NCBI GenBank assembly: GCA_009777315.1
Contig: WRMD01000008.1
Coordinates: 1 to 36,761, forward strand
Origin: Candidatus Saccharimonadota bacterium
Lineage (GTDB): Bacteria > Patescibacteriota > Saccharimonadia > Saccharimonadales > Saccharimonadaceae
Direction: 5' to 3'
DNA: 36,761 nucleotides
Shown: piece by piece, positions 1 to 8,726 of the stretch
Position numbering within the stretch: position 1 is the first letter of the stretch
Layout: every line of letters starts with the position of its first letter
The notes under the pieces: generated by a model
Database searches by the model: none
Seen by the model: only the letters and a program-made list of their open reading frames with translations
Told to the model about the DNA's origin: nothing
Program-made: the position numbers and the translations under genes

Positions 1-154
1 AACTAACCCTAAGTAAGCCAAAAAGGACTAGACCATCCCCACTAAGTAACCATGAGCAAGACAGACAAGGAAGCCAGGAGGGCATAACTCTACTCTACAC
101 CAACAGCAGTGGGGAGGCCAAGGAGGGAAAAGTTAATTATGTTATAATATATAT
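1..154. other. Intergenic region upstream of tRNA-Ser
   Basis: I see no gene here. The only recognisable signal is a TATAAT at 143-148, placed correctly to serve as the -10 box of the tRNA that starts at 155. No convincing -35 box is visible. Confidence 0.5.
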
Positions 155-242
155 GGAAGGATGACCGAGTGGTTTATGGAGCCTGTCTTGAAAACAGGTG
201 TGGGGCAACTCACCGAGGGTTCGAATCCCTCTCCTTCCGCCA
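155..242 (+). tRNA. tRNA-Ser (anticodon UGA)
   Basis: The acceptor arm pairs GGAAGGA (155-161) with TCCTTCC (232-238), followed by the discriminator G and an encoded CCA. The anticodon stem CCTGT/ACAGG encloses the loop CTTGAAA, which gives anticodon TGA and so decodes UCA-type serine codons. A long variable arm (TGTGGGGCAACTCACC) marks a class II tRNA, as expected for serine, and the T arm carries GGTTCGAATCC. It ends only 10 bp from the stop codon of the convergent surface-protein gene, and I see no terminator between them. Confidence 0.96.
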
Positions 243-252
243 AGCATAAGCA

Positions 253-3200
253 TTATAATCTAGCCGATTTTTTTCGTGTGATGAGCCATGCGGCTGATCC
301 TACGCCAGTGAGTACAAACAGTAAGGCGTATCGGCTACGCGTGGCAAAATCTAACATCTGGCCCAAGAAGCCGGTGTTTGGTACGGCGGCTTGGAGAGCC
401 CAGCCGTTGAAGTCCCACTGATCGGTGTCGGCATCGACGTCGTTGTTGTTCATCTGGCCGTTAATTCTGTCTAGAGGATCGTTGGTATAGGGGTTGTGGG
501 CATTAAAGATAAAGGCAGTCACGCAGATGTCGCCGTCCCATGACACATTGCTTTTGGCTATGGTGATGGTTAGGGTTTCGGTCTGGCCTGGAGTCATGTT
601 ACCGAGGCTCCAGGGGATAATGTGGTTGTCTTCCTCTGACCCTGGGTAGATGGCTCCGAGCGTCCCGGTGCTGACACCGGTCGTCCAAGGAGTGTCGGTG
701 AGCGCATCGACGATGATGTTTGTCATTACGTCTTCTTGGGTTGTTGGGCTGGCGTTTTTGGCGGTGATTGTCCAAGAGACGGTGTCTGTAGTTTCGGTGT
801 AATCTGAAAGGGACACTTTTAGGTTAACCTCCCAGCCGTTAAAGTCCCATTGGTCCAGGTCGGCGTCGACATCATTGTTGTTCATTTGGTTGTTGGCTCT
901 ATCTTGTGGGTCGCCAGTATATGGGTTAGCAGTGTTGAAAATGAAGGCCGTTATGCAGAGGTCGCCATCCCATGTGACATTGCTTTTGGCTATGGTGATG
1001 GTTAGGGTCTCGGTTTGGCCTGGGGTCATGTCGCCAAGGTTCCAGGGGACTAGAGAGTTTTCGGGCTGGAGGTAGGGATAAAGCGCGGTGTCGTATGACG
1101 GAGTTCCGACAGTGCCAGCGGTTGGGCTGATGACCCAGGCGGTGTCGTCTTTTGCGTCAACGATTAGGTTTGCGGTGACTCCTTCTTGTAGGGTGCTGCT
1201 TGAGTTTTTGGCGGTGATGGTCCAGGAGATGGTGCTAGCGGTCTCTGTGTAATCTGAGACGGAGATCTTGAGGTCGGGCTGGTTGACTGGGGTAGTAGTT
1301 GAGCAGGTGTCTATGCCATAGGTATCGATGCATATTCCTTCTGCGGCTCCGTTTGGTCCGGATGGGGAGACGACGTTTCGCATGATGTGGTTGCCGGTGG
1401 GGTTTCCGGATGGAGGTAGAACTCGCACTAAGTATGTTATATAAACGGTTTGATCAATATCCAGTGGTCCGCTCCAGCGTAGGGTTGTGCCTTGGACTAG
1501 GGGAGTGTTGGCGGCGGTACCGCCGAGGTCATCTCTATAAGAAGGTGCATCATAAGAGGCGTAGATGTCTGCGCCGATGACAGCGTCGTCAAGTACATCC
1601 GAAAGGTCATCGGCAATTATTACCGGATAGTCTGCGGTGTATGGAGAGGAGCCGGTGTTTTCGATGGCAATAGTGTAAATCACCCAGTCGTTTGGTGTGG
1701 TGCCGTTAGGGGTTATTTCAGTTATTGAAGTCCGGTCCCAGCTCATAACGGTTTTGTTGATTGTGTAGGCTGGGTCGCCAATGAGAGTTTGCGTGGAACA
1801 TTCACCGGAGCAGCTGCTGTCGGGGTCGGTCGCAGCTACAGTGTTATTTAGCTCTCGATTGCCGGTGCCATCTGGTGTGTCGACTGTTACGGAGTAGGTG
1901 ATAGTTTTGGTTTGTCCGGCTAGGAGGTCGCCGCTCCAATTTAAGGTGTTTCCGCTTAGGATGCAGGTTTCGGAGCCGTTGGCGGTGGTGGTGAGGCAGT
2001 TGGAATTGTACGAAGCATCATCAAGGACGTCGGACATGTCGTCTGAGAAGGTGGCTGGTGTGGTCGCGGTAGTATAGTCTTCTTCGCCGGTGTTTTGGAC
2101 GGTGATGGTATAAGTGACGGTATCGCCTGGGCGAACGTGATTTGGGTCAATTGCGGTGGCTGTTTTGCTTATGATGTAGCCGCTGGGGGCGGTGCAATTT
2201 TCGACGCTGGCGGTGTCATTGTCGGGGTTGGGGTCGGATTCGTTGCCGGTGACAGTGGCGGTGTTGGTGACGCACATATTGAAGGTGTTTGGAGTTGATA
2301 CGGTGATGTTGAATGACTGGGAGTCGAGAGCCGCCAAGGCGCCAGAGGTACAGATAATGGTTCGTCCGCTAGGATCGTCGGTTGAAACGTAACAGTTAGG
2401 GTCCATAGAGATAATGGTCGTGCCAGCGTTGATGGTGTCGGTTATATAAAAACCGCTACTGGCCACACCATCGGGGTTGTTATTGCGGACGGTTAGGGTA
2501 TAGGAGATGTTGGCGCCGGCGATGTATTGGGTTGGATCGGATCCGGCATAGTTTCCGGTGTCGGCAGTTTTTTCTAGGCTTAGATCTATTGGTTCACCGG
2601 CGTATGATGCGCCGTCGTTGGTACTGCTTGATGGGCCGTGCAGCATGGCGCCTTCGGTGAATGTTGGCGACGCGGAAGCAGGATCGGTAATAATGATTTG
2701 GTGAATGTTTCCGGTTTGGTTGTTGGAGATGCCGAGGTTGCCGTTGCCATAAAGCCACTGGGCGCCAAAACTGGCGCTGTTCCATTGGATGCTGGAGAGG
2801 CCGCCTAGGCTAAACCAGTCTAACATGCCATATCTATCGCTGCCGGAAGTGATGTCTATGCGGTAGATCCCATTGGGGAAGGCAGCAGTACTTCCGCCGC
2901 CGCCATAAACTGCCCAAATATAGCTATCACCGGAATCAGGGTCAATCATACAGACCATATCGGCGACGTTGGGGAGTGTGTTGGTCCCACCATATCCTGC
3001 GGTGAGGTTGAGCGGGACTGCGGTTGGGACGGCGGCGGTTACGTCGATGGAGTATATTCTGGTTGTGTTTTGTGAAGGCGAGATCCAAAGAGTGTTTGGT
3101 GGGTTACAGGTGCCGATGGTTCCTGCGTTGTAGGTTTGGGAGCCTGGTAATACTGGTAGGCCAGCGATTGACCCGCTTGGGCCGAGGCCGATGGTGGCGC

Positions 3201-3561
3201 CGGTCGCGTCGATTTGGATAAGGCGGTTGGTGCTGGTATTGATAGCATAGAGGAACATGTCAGTGGGGTTGAAGCCCATGGCGTTATATGTGATGGTTTG
3301 GACTGGGCCGAGGGTGGCGAAGTTGGCTGTGTTGGTGCCGGGTACTTGGACCGCTTCGTAAAGTCGGGTTGGGCTGCCCTGGGAAACGAAAATCCTGCTT
3401 GGTCCGGCTTGGAAAGGCACAGGCGCGGCGTAAACTGGGCGGCTTTGTCGGGTCATAAAGGTAGCGAGAATGAGAAAAATAGATGTCAGCAGTGCGCCGA
3501 TGAGGAGAAATAAGGGGATTTTAAATCTGTGGCGATTTAGCTTGTTAATACTTTCTGTCAT
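253..3561 (-). CDS. Large secreted surface protein with propeller-like and DUF11-type repeats, sortase-type anchor
   Basis: The start at 3561 was chosen because AAGGAG lies 6 nt before it; an in-frame ATG at 3588 has no ribosome site. The protein is about 1,102 aa. A signal anchor (about residues 11-40) is followed by a region of about 260 residues resembling a DUF6923-like propeller. Then come a DUF11 domain with a Cys pair, two domains with the DDxSDVLDDA motif typical of isopeptide-type surface repeats, and two near-duplicate C-terminal domains (SDYTETxxxxSWTITAKN through NNNDVDADxDQWDFNGW). The end reads VPNTGF, a hydrophobic segment, then RKK, a sortase-like signal with P for L at the first position. 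It is probably displayed on the cell surface for adhesion or host contact. The family assignment is confident; the ligand is unknown. Confidence 0.85.
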   Translation of the reverse strand: MTESINKLNRHRFKIPLFLLIGALLTSIFLILATFMTRQSRPVYAAPVPFQAGPSRIFVSQGSPTRLYEAVQVPGTNTANFATLGPVQTITYNAMGFNPTDMFLYAINTSTNRLIQIDATGATIGLGPSGSIAGLPVLPGSQTYNAGTIGTCNPPNTLWISPSQNTTRIYSIDVTAAVPTAVPLNLTAGYGGTNTLPNVADMVCMIDPDSGDSYIWAVYGGGGSTAAFPNGIYRIDITSGSDRYGMLDWFSLGGLSSIQWNSASFGAQWLYGNGNLGISNNQTGNIHQIIITDPASASPTFTEGAMLHGPSSSTNDGASYAGEPIDLSLEKTADTGNYAGSDPTQYIAGANISYTLTVRNNNPDGVASSGFYITDTINAGTTIISMDPNCYVSTDDPSGRTIICTSGALAALDSQSFNITVSTPNTFNMCVTNTATVTGNESDPNPDNDTASVENCTAPSGYIISKTATAIDPNHVRPGDTVTYTITVQNTGEEDYTTATTPATFSDDMSDVLDDASYNSNCLTTTANGSETCILSGNTLNWSGDLLAGQTKTITYSVTVDTPDGTGNRELNNTVAATDPDSSCSGECSTQTLIGDPAYTINKTVMSWDRTSITEITPNGTTPNDWVIYTIAIENTGSSPYTADYPVIIADDLSDVLDDAVIGADIYASYDAPSYRDDLGGTAANTPLVQGTTLRWSGPLDIDQTVYITYLVRVLPPSGNPTGNHIMRNVVSPSGPNGAAEGICIDTYGIDTCSTTTPVNQPDLKISVSDYTETASTISWTITAKNSSSTLQEGVTANLIVDAKDDTAWVISPTAGTVGTPSYDTALYPYLQPENSLVPWNLGDMTPGQTETLTITIAKSNVTWDGDLCITAFIFNTANPYTGDPQDRANNQMNNNDVDADLDQWDFNGWEVNLKVSLSDYTETTDTVSWTITAKNASPTTQEDVMTNIIVDALTDTPWTTGVSTGTLGAIYPGSEEDNHIIPWSLGNMTPGQTETLTITIAKSNVSWDGDICVTAFIFNAHNPYTNDPLDRINGQMNNNDVDADTDQWDFNGWALQAAVPNTGFLGQMLDFATRSRYALLFVLTGVGSAAWLITRKKSARL

Positions 3562-3588
3562 GTAGTGCTCCTTAATCTTGACATGCAT

Positions 3589-3759
3589 TTTAACCTCATC
3601 ATGCTTATGGGTATATTATAAACTATGATGATTAACATAAGGCTAATGTTGTGCCACAAAGTGCTAGAAAGTTTTCCACAGTTTATGTTTTGGGGCTTGA
3701 GCAGGAATAGTGTGGTATAGTTGTTAGATAATTATAATGTTAAAAGGAGGAGTGGTTCC
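3589..3759. promoter_or_regulatory. Divergent intergenic promoter region
   Basis: For the surface protein on the minus strand, a TATAAT reads leftward at 3617-3612. For the plus-strand gene at 3760, TATAAT lies at 3733-3738 and an alternative TGTGG-TATAGT at 3716-3721. The -35 boxes are weak for both genes. Confidence 0.45.
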
Positions 3760-4230
3760 ATGAAAAAATATGTTGTGCTTGCGGGTCTGCTAATGGTGAC
3801 GGCAGTTGCAGTGAACTTGATAATTACAGATGGGTTTTCGGAGGCGCGCCGTGGCCAGCGATACATGGATAATCAGCAAAACGTTCAGTGGGAGCGTCCA
3901 GCCTATCACCATGGAGAGGGCTGCCCATATGCTTATGAGGATTGTCCGTACGCTCACGAGGACTGTTTACACTGGAGGGGGGATGTGGATGGGCAGACTT
4001 TGACGATGCCTCGAGGTCAGGGTCAGTCGCAATCGCAGAGCCAGAACCAGAACCAGCCGCGAAATCAGGGTCAGTCGCAGCGGGGGTATCGGGATGAGCG
4101 CCTAACTCTGCCGCAAGGGCAGGGTTCGACTACTAATAGAGGCGGGATGAACGCGGGTGGTGGACACCAAGGTGGTGGACAGCACAACGCTGGCGGGCAT
4201 AATAGCGGCGGTCGGCACGGCTGGCGATAA
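3760..4230 (+). CDS. Small secreted His/Gln/Gly-rich protein
   Basis: The start follows GGAGG by about 9 nt. The protein has 156 aa. It begins with MKK and a hydrophobic core (residues 4-25), a probable signal peptide or signal anchor. Residues 50-70 hold a repeated CPYxxEDC-type motif with three cysteines and several His and acidic residues. The second half is low complexity: Gln/Ser/Asn tracts, then Gly/His-rich repeats (GGGHQGGGQH, GGHNSGGRHGWR). I do not recognise a family. The Cys/His content would fit metal binding, but this is only an inference. It runs convergently into metG with 17 bp between the stop codons. Confidence 0.7.
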   Translation: MKKYVVLAGLLMVTAVAVNLIITDGFSEARRGQRYMDNQQNVQWERPAYHHGEGCPYAYEDCPYAHEDCLHWRGDVDGQTLTMPRGQGQSQSQSQNQNQPRNQGQSQRGYRDERLTLPQGQGSTTNRGGMNAGGGHQGGGQHNAGGHNSGGRHGWR

Positions 4231-4247
4231 GCTTTAGTCGTGAAGCT

Positions 4248-5723
4248 TTAATCGTGTTTGGGGAAGAGGATGGGGGCTTTGTCTTTGATGCCGTCGGGCG
4301 TGAAGTGGGCGCGGATTTTGGCGGAGGTTTCGGGTAGAAACGGGTCGATTTCGGAGGCGATTTGGATGATATTTGAAACGATTTCGGTGAGGAGGGTGTT
4401 GAGCTGTGGTAGGCTTGCGTCGTCTTTGGCGAGGACCCAAGGCTTTTCGGCGTCGATGCGGCGGTTTTGGATGCGGATGCGTTCCCAGATCTGGTCGAGG
4501 GCTGTGGAGAACTCGAGGTCGTTCATGGTGGCTTGGGAAGAGTCGGTGATTTTGTCTTGTTCGGGCCTGATAAGGCCGTCGAAGTATTTGGTGCACATGT
4601 TGGAGACGCGGGAGACGAGGTTGCCGAGGTCGTTGGCGAGTTCGGTGTTGTAGGCGGTGTTGAACTTGTCCCAGGTGAAGTCGCCGTCGTCGGTGGTTGG
4701 AATGTGGCGGGCGAAGTAGTAGCGGAAGGCGTCGGCGCCGTATTTGTCGATGATTTGGTCGGGTGAGACGACGTTGCCGAGGGATTTACTCATCTTTTCG
4801 CCGTCGATGGAGACGTGGCCGTGGGCGAGGAGGACTTTCGGGAGTTTAAGACCGAGGCCGAGGAGCATGGCGGGCCAGATGACGGCGTGGAAACGGAGGA
4901 TGTCCTTGCCGATGACTTGGACGTCGGCAGGCCAGGCTTTGGGGTTTTCGTGGTCGGGGTATTCGAGGTCGGGGCCGGTGATATAATTTGATAAAGCGTC
5001 GATCCAGACGTACATGGTTTGGTCGGGGTCGCCGGGAACGGGGATACCCCAGGAGACTTGACTTTTAGGGCGGGAAATGGAGACGTCGGGGGCTTTTTCG
5101 AGGAGATTGAGGATCTCTTTAGCGCGGAAATCGGGGAGGATTTTGATGTAGTCGCCGTTGTCACCGGCGAGGGCGTCGGCGACGGACATTTCGGAGCCTT
5201 TTAGTAGGGCTTTTTTGATGTCGGGGAGGAAGGTTTGAAGGCGGAGAAAGTAGTTTTCCTCCTCGACTTTAGTGAAAGGGCGGTGGTGGATGGGGCATTT
5301 GCCGTCTGACTCTTTGACTTCGGAGTCGGTGTAGAAGGCTTCGCAGCCTTCGCAATACCAGCCGGAGTAGGTGTTTTTGTAGATGTGGCCGGCTTGGTCG
5401 AGTTTTTGCCAGATTTCGGCGACGCGGCGTTTGTGGTCGGGGCTGGTGGTGCGGACGAAGCGGTGGTCGGAAACGTTCATTTTGGTGAGGAGATCTTTGA
5501 AGAGGACGGAGTTTTGGTCGGTCAATTTCTCGGGGGTGAGGTCGAGGTCTTTGGCTTTCTGGGCGACTTTTTGGCCGTGCTCGTCGGTGCCGGTCTGGAA
5601 GAGGACTTTTTCGCCGAGGGCGAGCTGTTGGCGGGCCCAGAGGTCGGCGAGGAGATAGTCGAGGGCGTGACCGATGTGGGGCGGGCCGTTGAGATAGGCG
5701 ATGGCGGTGCAGATGTATTTCAT
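4248..5723 (-). CDS. metG: Methionyl-tRNA synthetase
   Basis: This class I synthetase charges tRNA-Met in the cytoplasm. The N-terminus has the HIGH-type motif as HIGH (PPHIGHALDY, near residue 17). An inserted zinc-knuckle region carries CEGC at about residues 125-130, and KMSKS is at residues 310-314. At 491 aa it ends after the anticodon-binding helices and lacks the C-terminal tRNA-binding appendage seen in many MetRS, as is common in reduced genomes. A TGC-TATAAT on the minus strand (5736-5731) lies 7 nt before the ATG, so the mRNA is probably leaderless. The promoter overlaps that of the divergent gene. Confidence 0.96.
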   Translation of the reverse strand: MKYICTAIAYLNGPPHIGHALDYLLADLWARQQLALGEKVLFQTGTDEHGQKVAQKAKDLDLTPEKLTDQNSVLFKDLLTKMNVSDHRFVRTTSPDHKRRVAEIWQKLDQAGHIYKNTYSGWYCEGCEAFYTDSEVKESDGKCPIHHRPFTKVEEENYFLRLQTFLPDIKKALLKGSEMSVADALAGDNGDYIKILPDFRAKEILNLLEKAPDVSISRPKSQVSWGIPVPGDPDQTMYVWIDALSNYITGPDLEYPDHENPKAWPADVQVIGKDILRFHAVIWPAMLLGLGLKLPKVLLAHGHVSIDGEKMSKSLGNVVSPDQIIDKYGADAFRYYFARHIPTTDDGDFTWDKFNTAYNTELANDLGNLVSRVSNMCTKYFDGLIRPEQDKITDSSQATMNDLEFSTALDQIWERIRIQNRRIDAEKPWVLAKDDASLPQLNTLLTEIVSNIIQIASEIDPFLPETSAKIRAHFTPDGIKDKAPILFPKHD

Positions 5724-5724
5724 A

Positions 5725-5754
5725 TTGTTAATTATAGCACCACCGTGCTATAAT
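5725..5754. promoter_or_regulatory. Overlapping divergent promoters of metG and the WxLIP-like gene
   Basis: A perfect 10-bp inverted repeat, ATTATAGCAC at 5731-5740 and GTGCTATAAT at 5745-5754, is separated by CACC. Each arm is an extended -10 (TGCTATAAT) facing away from the other. The plus promoter also has TTGTTA at 5725-5730 with an 18-bp spacer, and a possible minus -35 (TTGTCC) lies at 5761-5756. RNA polymerase bound on one strand would cover the other promoter. Confidence 0.7.
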
Positions 5755-5772
5755 GGGACAAACGGAGGTTAA

Positions 5773-6714
5773 ATGAAGAGATTTTTTGGGGCATTGCTTG
5801 CAACTTTGGTAGTGGCGGGGGCGGTGTTGATACCGGCAACACCAGTAATGGCAGAAGAAGATGCGACGGTTAGTATTAGGCTGGAGAGCGCTTTGGTTAG
5901 TTTGGCGCTGGAGCCGGGTGAGTTGCGATCGGGTGAGTTTAAGGTGACGAACAGCGGTAGTTTGCCGTTTGATATGACAGTGTCGCCGGAGTTTTTCACG
6001 CCGGGCGCGATAAATGGTGATCGGTTTACGTCGGAGGGGCGATTTACGGAGATTCAGCGCTGGATTCGATTGGCGACGACGGAGTTTCGTCAGGTGATGC
6101 CGGGTGAGAGTGTGGCGGTGCGCTATACAATTGACGTGCCGGTAGACGCGCCAGGTGGGGCGCAGTATGCTGGGATTAACGTGACGGTTGGTGGCGGTGA
6201 TATGGATAGTGACTCGATGGGTGTGGCGGTAGCGCGACAGCTACAATATAGGATTTACGCTGAGGTGGGCGGTGAGACCGTGGATCGGGGTAATGTGGCG
6301 GCGTTTGATATTCCGAAATGGGTGCGAAGCGGGGATTTGGTGACGAGTTTGGCGCTACGCAACGAGGGAAACACGCACTTTACGGCAGCGAACACGCTGA
6401 TTGCGCGAACAGTGTTTGGGCGTGAGGTGTATCGATCGGATGATGGTGAAAACTCGCAGTTTGTTTTTCCGGAGACTGATTCGGCAGTGGTAGAGCTGAC
6501 GATGGCGCAACCGAGGATTGGGATTTACCGGGTGACACAAAGCACGATGATTACTGGGCGAACGATTGAGCACGCTGGCTGGGTGATTGTGGCGCCGACT
6601 TGGCTGATGGTGATTGTGATTGTTGGTTTGATAGCGGCGCTGGCGCTACTGGCAATATGGATTGTGCGGATGGTGAAGATGGATCGACAGAAGAAAGAGG
6701 CGGCGTCGGTTTAG
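5773..6714 (+). CDS. WxLIP-like (DUF916-type) surface protein, membrane anchored
   Basis: GGAGG lies 7 nt before the ATG. The 313-aa protein has a signal peptide with cleavage near residue 27 (VMA-EE). It then shows two Ig-like beta domains resembling the DUF916/WxL-interacting-protein fold (SLALEPGELRSGEFKVTNSG, VMPGESVAVRYTIDVP, APGGAQYAGINV), and a C-terminal membrane helix (about residues 276-300) with a short basic tail. In Firmicutes such proteins bind WxL proteins and peptidoglycan at the surface. No WxL partner is visible in the window. Its promoter overlaps that of metG. Confidence 0.7.
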   Translation: MKRFFGALLATLVVAGAVLIPATPVMAEEDATVSIRLESALVSLALEPGELRSGEFKVTNSGSLPFDMTVSPEFFTPGAINGDRFTSEGRFTEIQRWIRLATTEFRQVMPGESVAVRYTIDVPVDAPGGAQYAGINVTVGGGDMDSDSMGVAVARQLQYRIYAEVGGETVDRGNVAAFDIPKWVRSGDLVTSLALRNEGNTHFTAANTLIARTVFGREVYRSDDGENSQFVFPETDSAVVELTMAQPRIGIYRVTQSTMITGRTIEHAGWVIVAPTWLMVIVIVGLIAALALLAIWIVRMVKMDRQKKEAASV

Positions 6715-6752
6715 TCAATAAGACACAGAGGTTTCTTCCTTCCTTAACTAAA

Positions 6753-6786
6753 CCAAAAAAGCCGGAGTGAATCCGGACTTTTTTGG
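6753..6786. terminator. Bidirectional terminator between convergent genes
   Basis: The stem CCAAAAAAG.CCGG pairs with CCGG.CTTTTTTGG around the apical sequence GGAGTGAATCC, so a T run is present on either strand. It sits between the WxLIP-like gene (+) and the HIT gene (-). The same apical sequence recurs in the hairpin at 22463-22498. Confidence 0.85.
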
Positions 6787-6797
6787 TGCAATTTTGG

Positions 6798-7199
6798 TCA
6801 TAAATTCATTTTAATCTTTAAGGCTACGGCCTCCATTTCTGCTTCTGACATTTCGACGACGCGCTCGTAGTACCAGTTTTTATCGCGCGGGGTGAGGTGG
6901 ATGTGGACGTGAGGTAGGGTGTTGCCGCTGGCGCGCATGATGATACGGGCCTCGAGGGCACGTTCCATGGCGACGGCGAGCTTTTTGACGGTGTGCATGA
7001 CGGCGGTGAATTCATCGGGCGGGAGCTCGTAAAACTTGTCAACTTCTGATTTGGAAAGGACGAGGACGTGGCCGGGCGAGCTGGGCTTAGTGTCGAGGAT
7101 GGCCAGAGTGTGGGCGTCTTCATAGATACGGTAGGCCGGGGCCTCGCCACGGATGATAAGGGTGAAGATGTTTTTGGGATAGAGGGTGTCCTTGGTCAT
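6798..7199 (-). CDS. HIT family hydrolase
   Basis: This is a nucleotide-binding hydrolase of the histidine-triad family, probably acting on nucleoside phosphoramidates or dinucleotides. At 133 aa it has the family's usual size. The conserved features are ILDTKPSSPGHVLVLSK in the first half and the triad LPHVHIHLTP near residues 95-104. The start at 7199 matches the beginning of the domain; an upstream in-frame ATG would add an unrelated 83 residues overlapping lemA. A TGC-TACACT box on the minus strand (7211-7206) lies 6 nt before the ATG, so a leaderless mRNA is likely. Confidence 0.93.
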   Translation of the reverse strand: MTKDTLYPKNIFTLIIRGEAPAYRIYEDAHTLAILDTKPSSPGHVLVLSKSEVDKFYELPPDEFTAVMHTVKKLAVAMERALEARIIMRASGNTLPHVHIHLTPRDKNWYYERVVEMSEAEMEAVALKIKMNL

Positions 7200-7259
7200 A
7201 AAATCAGTGTAGCATGAGGGGTGGGGTGCGTGGTATACTGGAGGAAAGGAGAAAAGTAT

Positions 7260-7823
7260 ATGCTTTGGGTATGGATTTTGGTAGGTGTCGTAGCAGTGTT
7301 GCTGTTGGCGGTTTGGGTAATCTACAATGGACTGGTGCGGTTGAATGAGCGGGTGGATGAAGCGTGGAGCGACATCACGGTACAGCTGAAATATCGGGCG
7401 GATTTGATACCGAACGTGGTGAACACGGTGAAGGGCTACGCGAAGCATGAGAAGGAAGCGTTTGAGAGTGTGACGAAAGCTCGATCAGAGGTGATGGCGG
7501 CGGGCGCGAATGATGTGAAGGGCGCGGCGAGGGCTGAAGATCATATGTCGGCGGCGCTGGGGCGGATTTTCGCGATTGCGGAGGCGTACCCGGAGTTGAA
7601 GGCGAATACGAATTTTGTGAAATTGCAGGATCAGCTGCAAGATACGGAGGAGAAGATTCAGGCGGCAAGGCGGTTCTATAATAATGGCGTGAAGAGCTTG
7701 AACGTGAAGGTGAAGATGTTCCCGAGCAACGTGTTTGCGAAGAGGTTGGGTTTTAAGGCGCGAGAGTATTTCGAGGTGAAGGATCGAGCGGCGATAGAAG
7801 AGGCGCCGGAAGTAAGTTTTTAA
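7260..7823 (+). CDS. lemA: LemA family membrane protein
   Basis: The 187-aa protein has one N-terminal membrane helix (residues 2-22) followed by a long helical domain with the LemA signatures NERVDEAWSDITVQLKYRADLIPNVV at the start and QAARRFYNNGVKSLN near residue 140. GGAGG and AGGAG lie shortly upstream of the ATG, and a TGG-TATACT box stands near 7232. It is followed after 26 bp by htpX; lemA-htpX pairs are common in bacteria and point to a shared role in envelope protein quality control. The exact role of LemA is unknown. Confidence 0.94.
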   Translation: MLWVWILVGVVAVLLLAVWVIYNGLVRLNERVDEAWSDITVQLKYRADLIPNVVNTVKGYAKHEKEAFESVTKARSEVMAAGANDVKGAARAEDHMSAALGRIFAIAEAYPELKANTNFVKLQDQLQDTEEKIQAARRFYNNGVKSLNVKVKMFPSNVFAKRLGFKAREYFEVKDRAAIEEAPEVSF

Positions 7824-7849
7824 GGGTTTAGGTTCGGAGATTTAGGGCG

Positions 7850-8722
7850 ATGTATAGCGCTATAGCGAGCAATAAGCGGAAGACGGTGCTGATGATGGCG
7901 GGCTTCGTGCTGCTGGTGGCGGCGATTGGCGGGGCGTTCGCGTGGTCTTTACAGGATTACTGGATTCTGGTGTGGGTGATGACGTTTGCCGTGATTTATG
8001 CTGGGTTTCAGTATTTTGCGAGTGGTAGTTTGGCGATAGCGACGACAGGGGCGAAACAGGTAGATCGGAAGAGTAATCCGCGGCTGTATCGGATTGTGGA
8101 GAATTTGGCGATAGCGACGGGGTTGCCGATGCCGGAGGTTTATATTATCGAGGATCCGGCGTTGAATGCGTTTGCGACGGGGCGGAATCCGAAGCATGCG
8201 AAGGTGGCGGCGACGACGGGGCTGCTGGATGCGATGAATGATCGAGAGGTGACGGCGGTGATGGCGCACGAGATGAGCCATGTGCAGAATTATGATATTC
8301 GGCTGTCGACGATTGTGTTTGGGCTGGTGATGGTGATTGGGCTGTTGGCGGATTTTGGCGTGCGGATTGCGTTTTTTGCGGGGGATAGGGATAATCGGTC
8401 GCCGTTTGGGTTGGTTTTGATGATTTTGACGGCGATATTGGCGCCGCTGGTGGCGACTTTGACGCAGATGGCGGTAAGTCGGAACAGGGAATATTTGGCG
8501 GATGCGAGTGCGGCGCTGATGACGCGGGATCCGGAGGGGATGATTAAGGCGCTGGAGGTGTTGAAGGAGAAGGCGCGGCCGATGAAGCGGCAATCGACGG
8601 CGACGGCGAGTTTGTTTATTTCGAATCCGATGAAGGAGAAGAAGATGGCGGGGCTGTTTTCGACGCATCCGCCGCTGGATAAGAGGATTGAGCGGCTGCG
8701 GAAGAGTGAGAAGACGTTTTAG
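7850..8722 (+). CDS. htpX: HtpX-like membrane zinc metalloprotease (M48)
   Basis: This membrane protease is expected to degrade misfolded membrane proteins. It has 290 aa, two N-terminal membrane helices (about 13-33 and 38-58), the zinc motif HEMSH at residues 140-144 and the third ligand in NREYLADASAAL near residue 214. Two further helices lie between these motifs. It probably shares a transcript with lemA. Its TAG is followed almost at once by the structured repeat that starts at 8727. Confidence 0.96.
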   Translation: MYSAIASNKRKTVLMMAGFVLLVAAIGGAFAWSLQDYWILVWVMTFAVIYAGFQYFASGSLAIATTGAKQVDRKSNPRLYRIVENLAIATGLPMPEVYIIEDPALNAFATGRNPKHAKVAATTGLLDAMNDREVTAVMAHEMSHVQNYDIRLSTIVFGLVMVIGLLADFGVRIAFFAGDRDNRSPFGLVLMILTAILAPLVATLTQMAVSRNREYLADASAALMTRDPEGMIKALEVLKEKARPMKRQSTATASLFISNPMKEKKMAGLFSTHPPLDKRIERLRKSEKTF

Positions 8723-8726
8723 CGGC

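Noticed and set aside
4229-4256. Short tandem duplication AGCTTTAxTCGTG between convergent genes
   Set aside because: Two imperfect 13-bp copies at a gene junction with no further pattern; probably incidental.
4234-4596. Minus-strand Arg/His-rich open frame inside metG
   Set aside because: It is an out-of-frame shadow of metG caused by the strong G-over-C strand bias, as are many other long frames opposite the G-rich genes.
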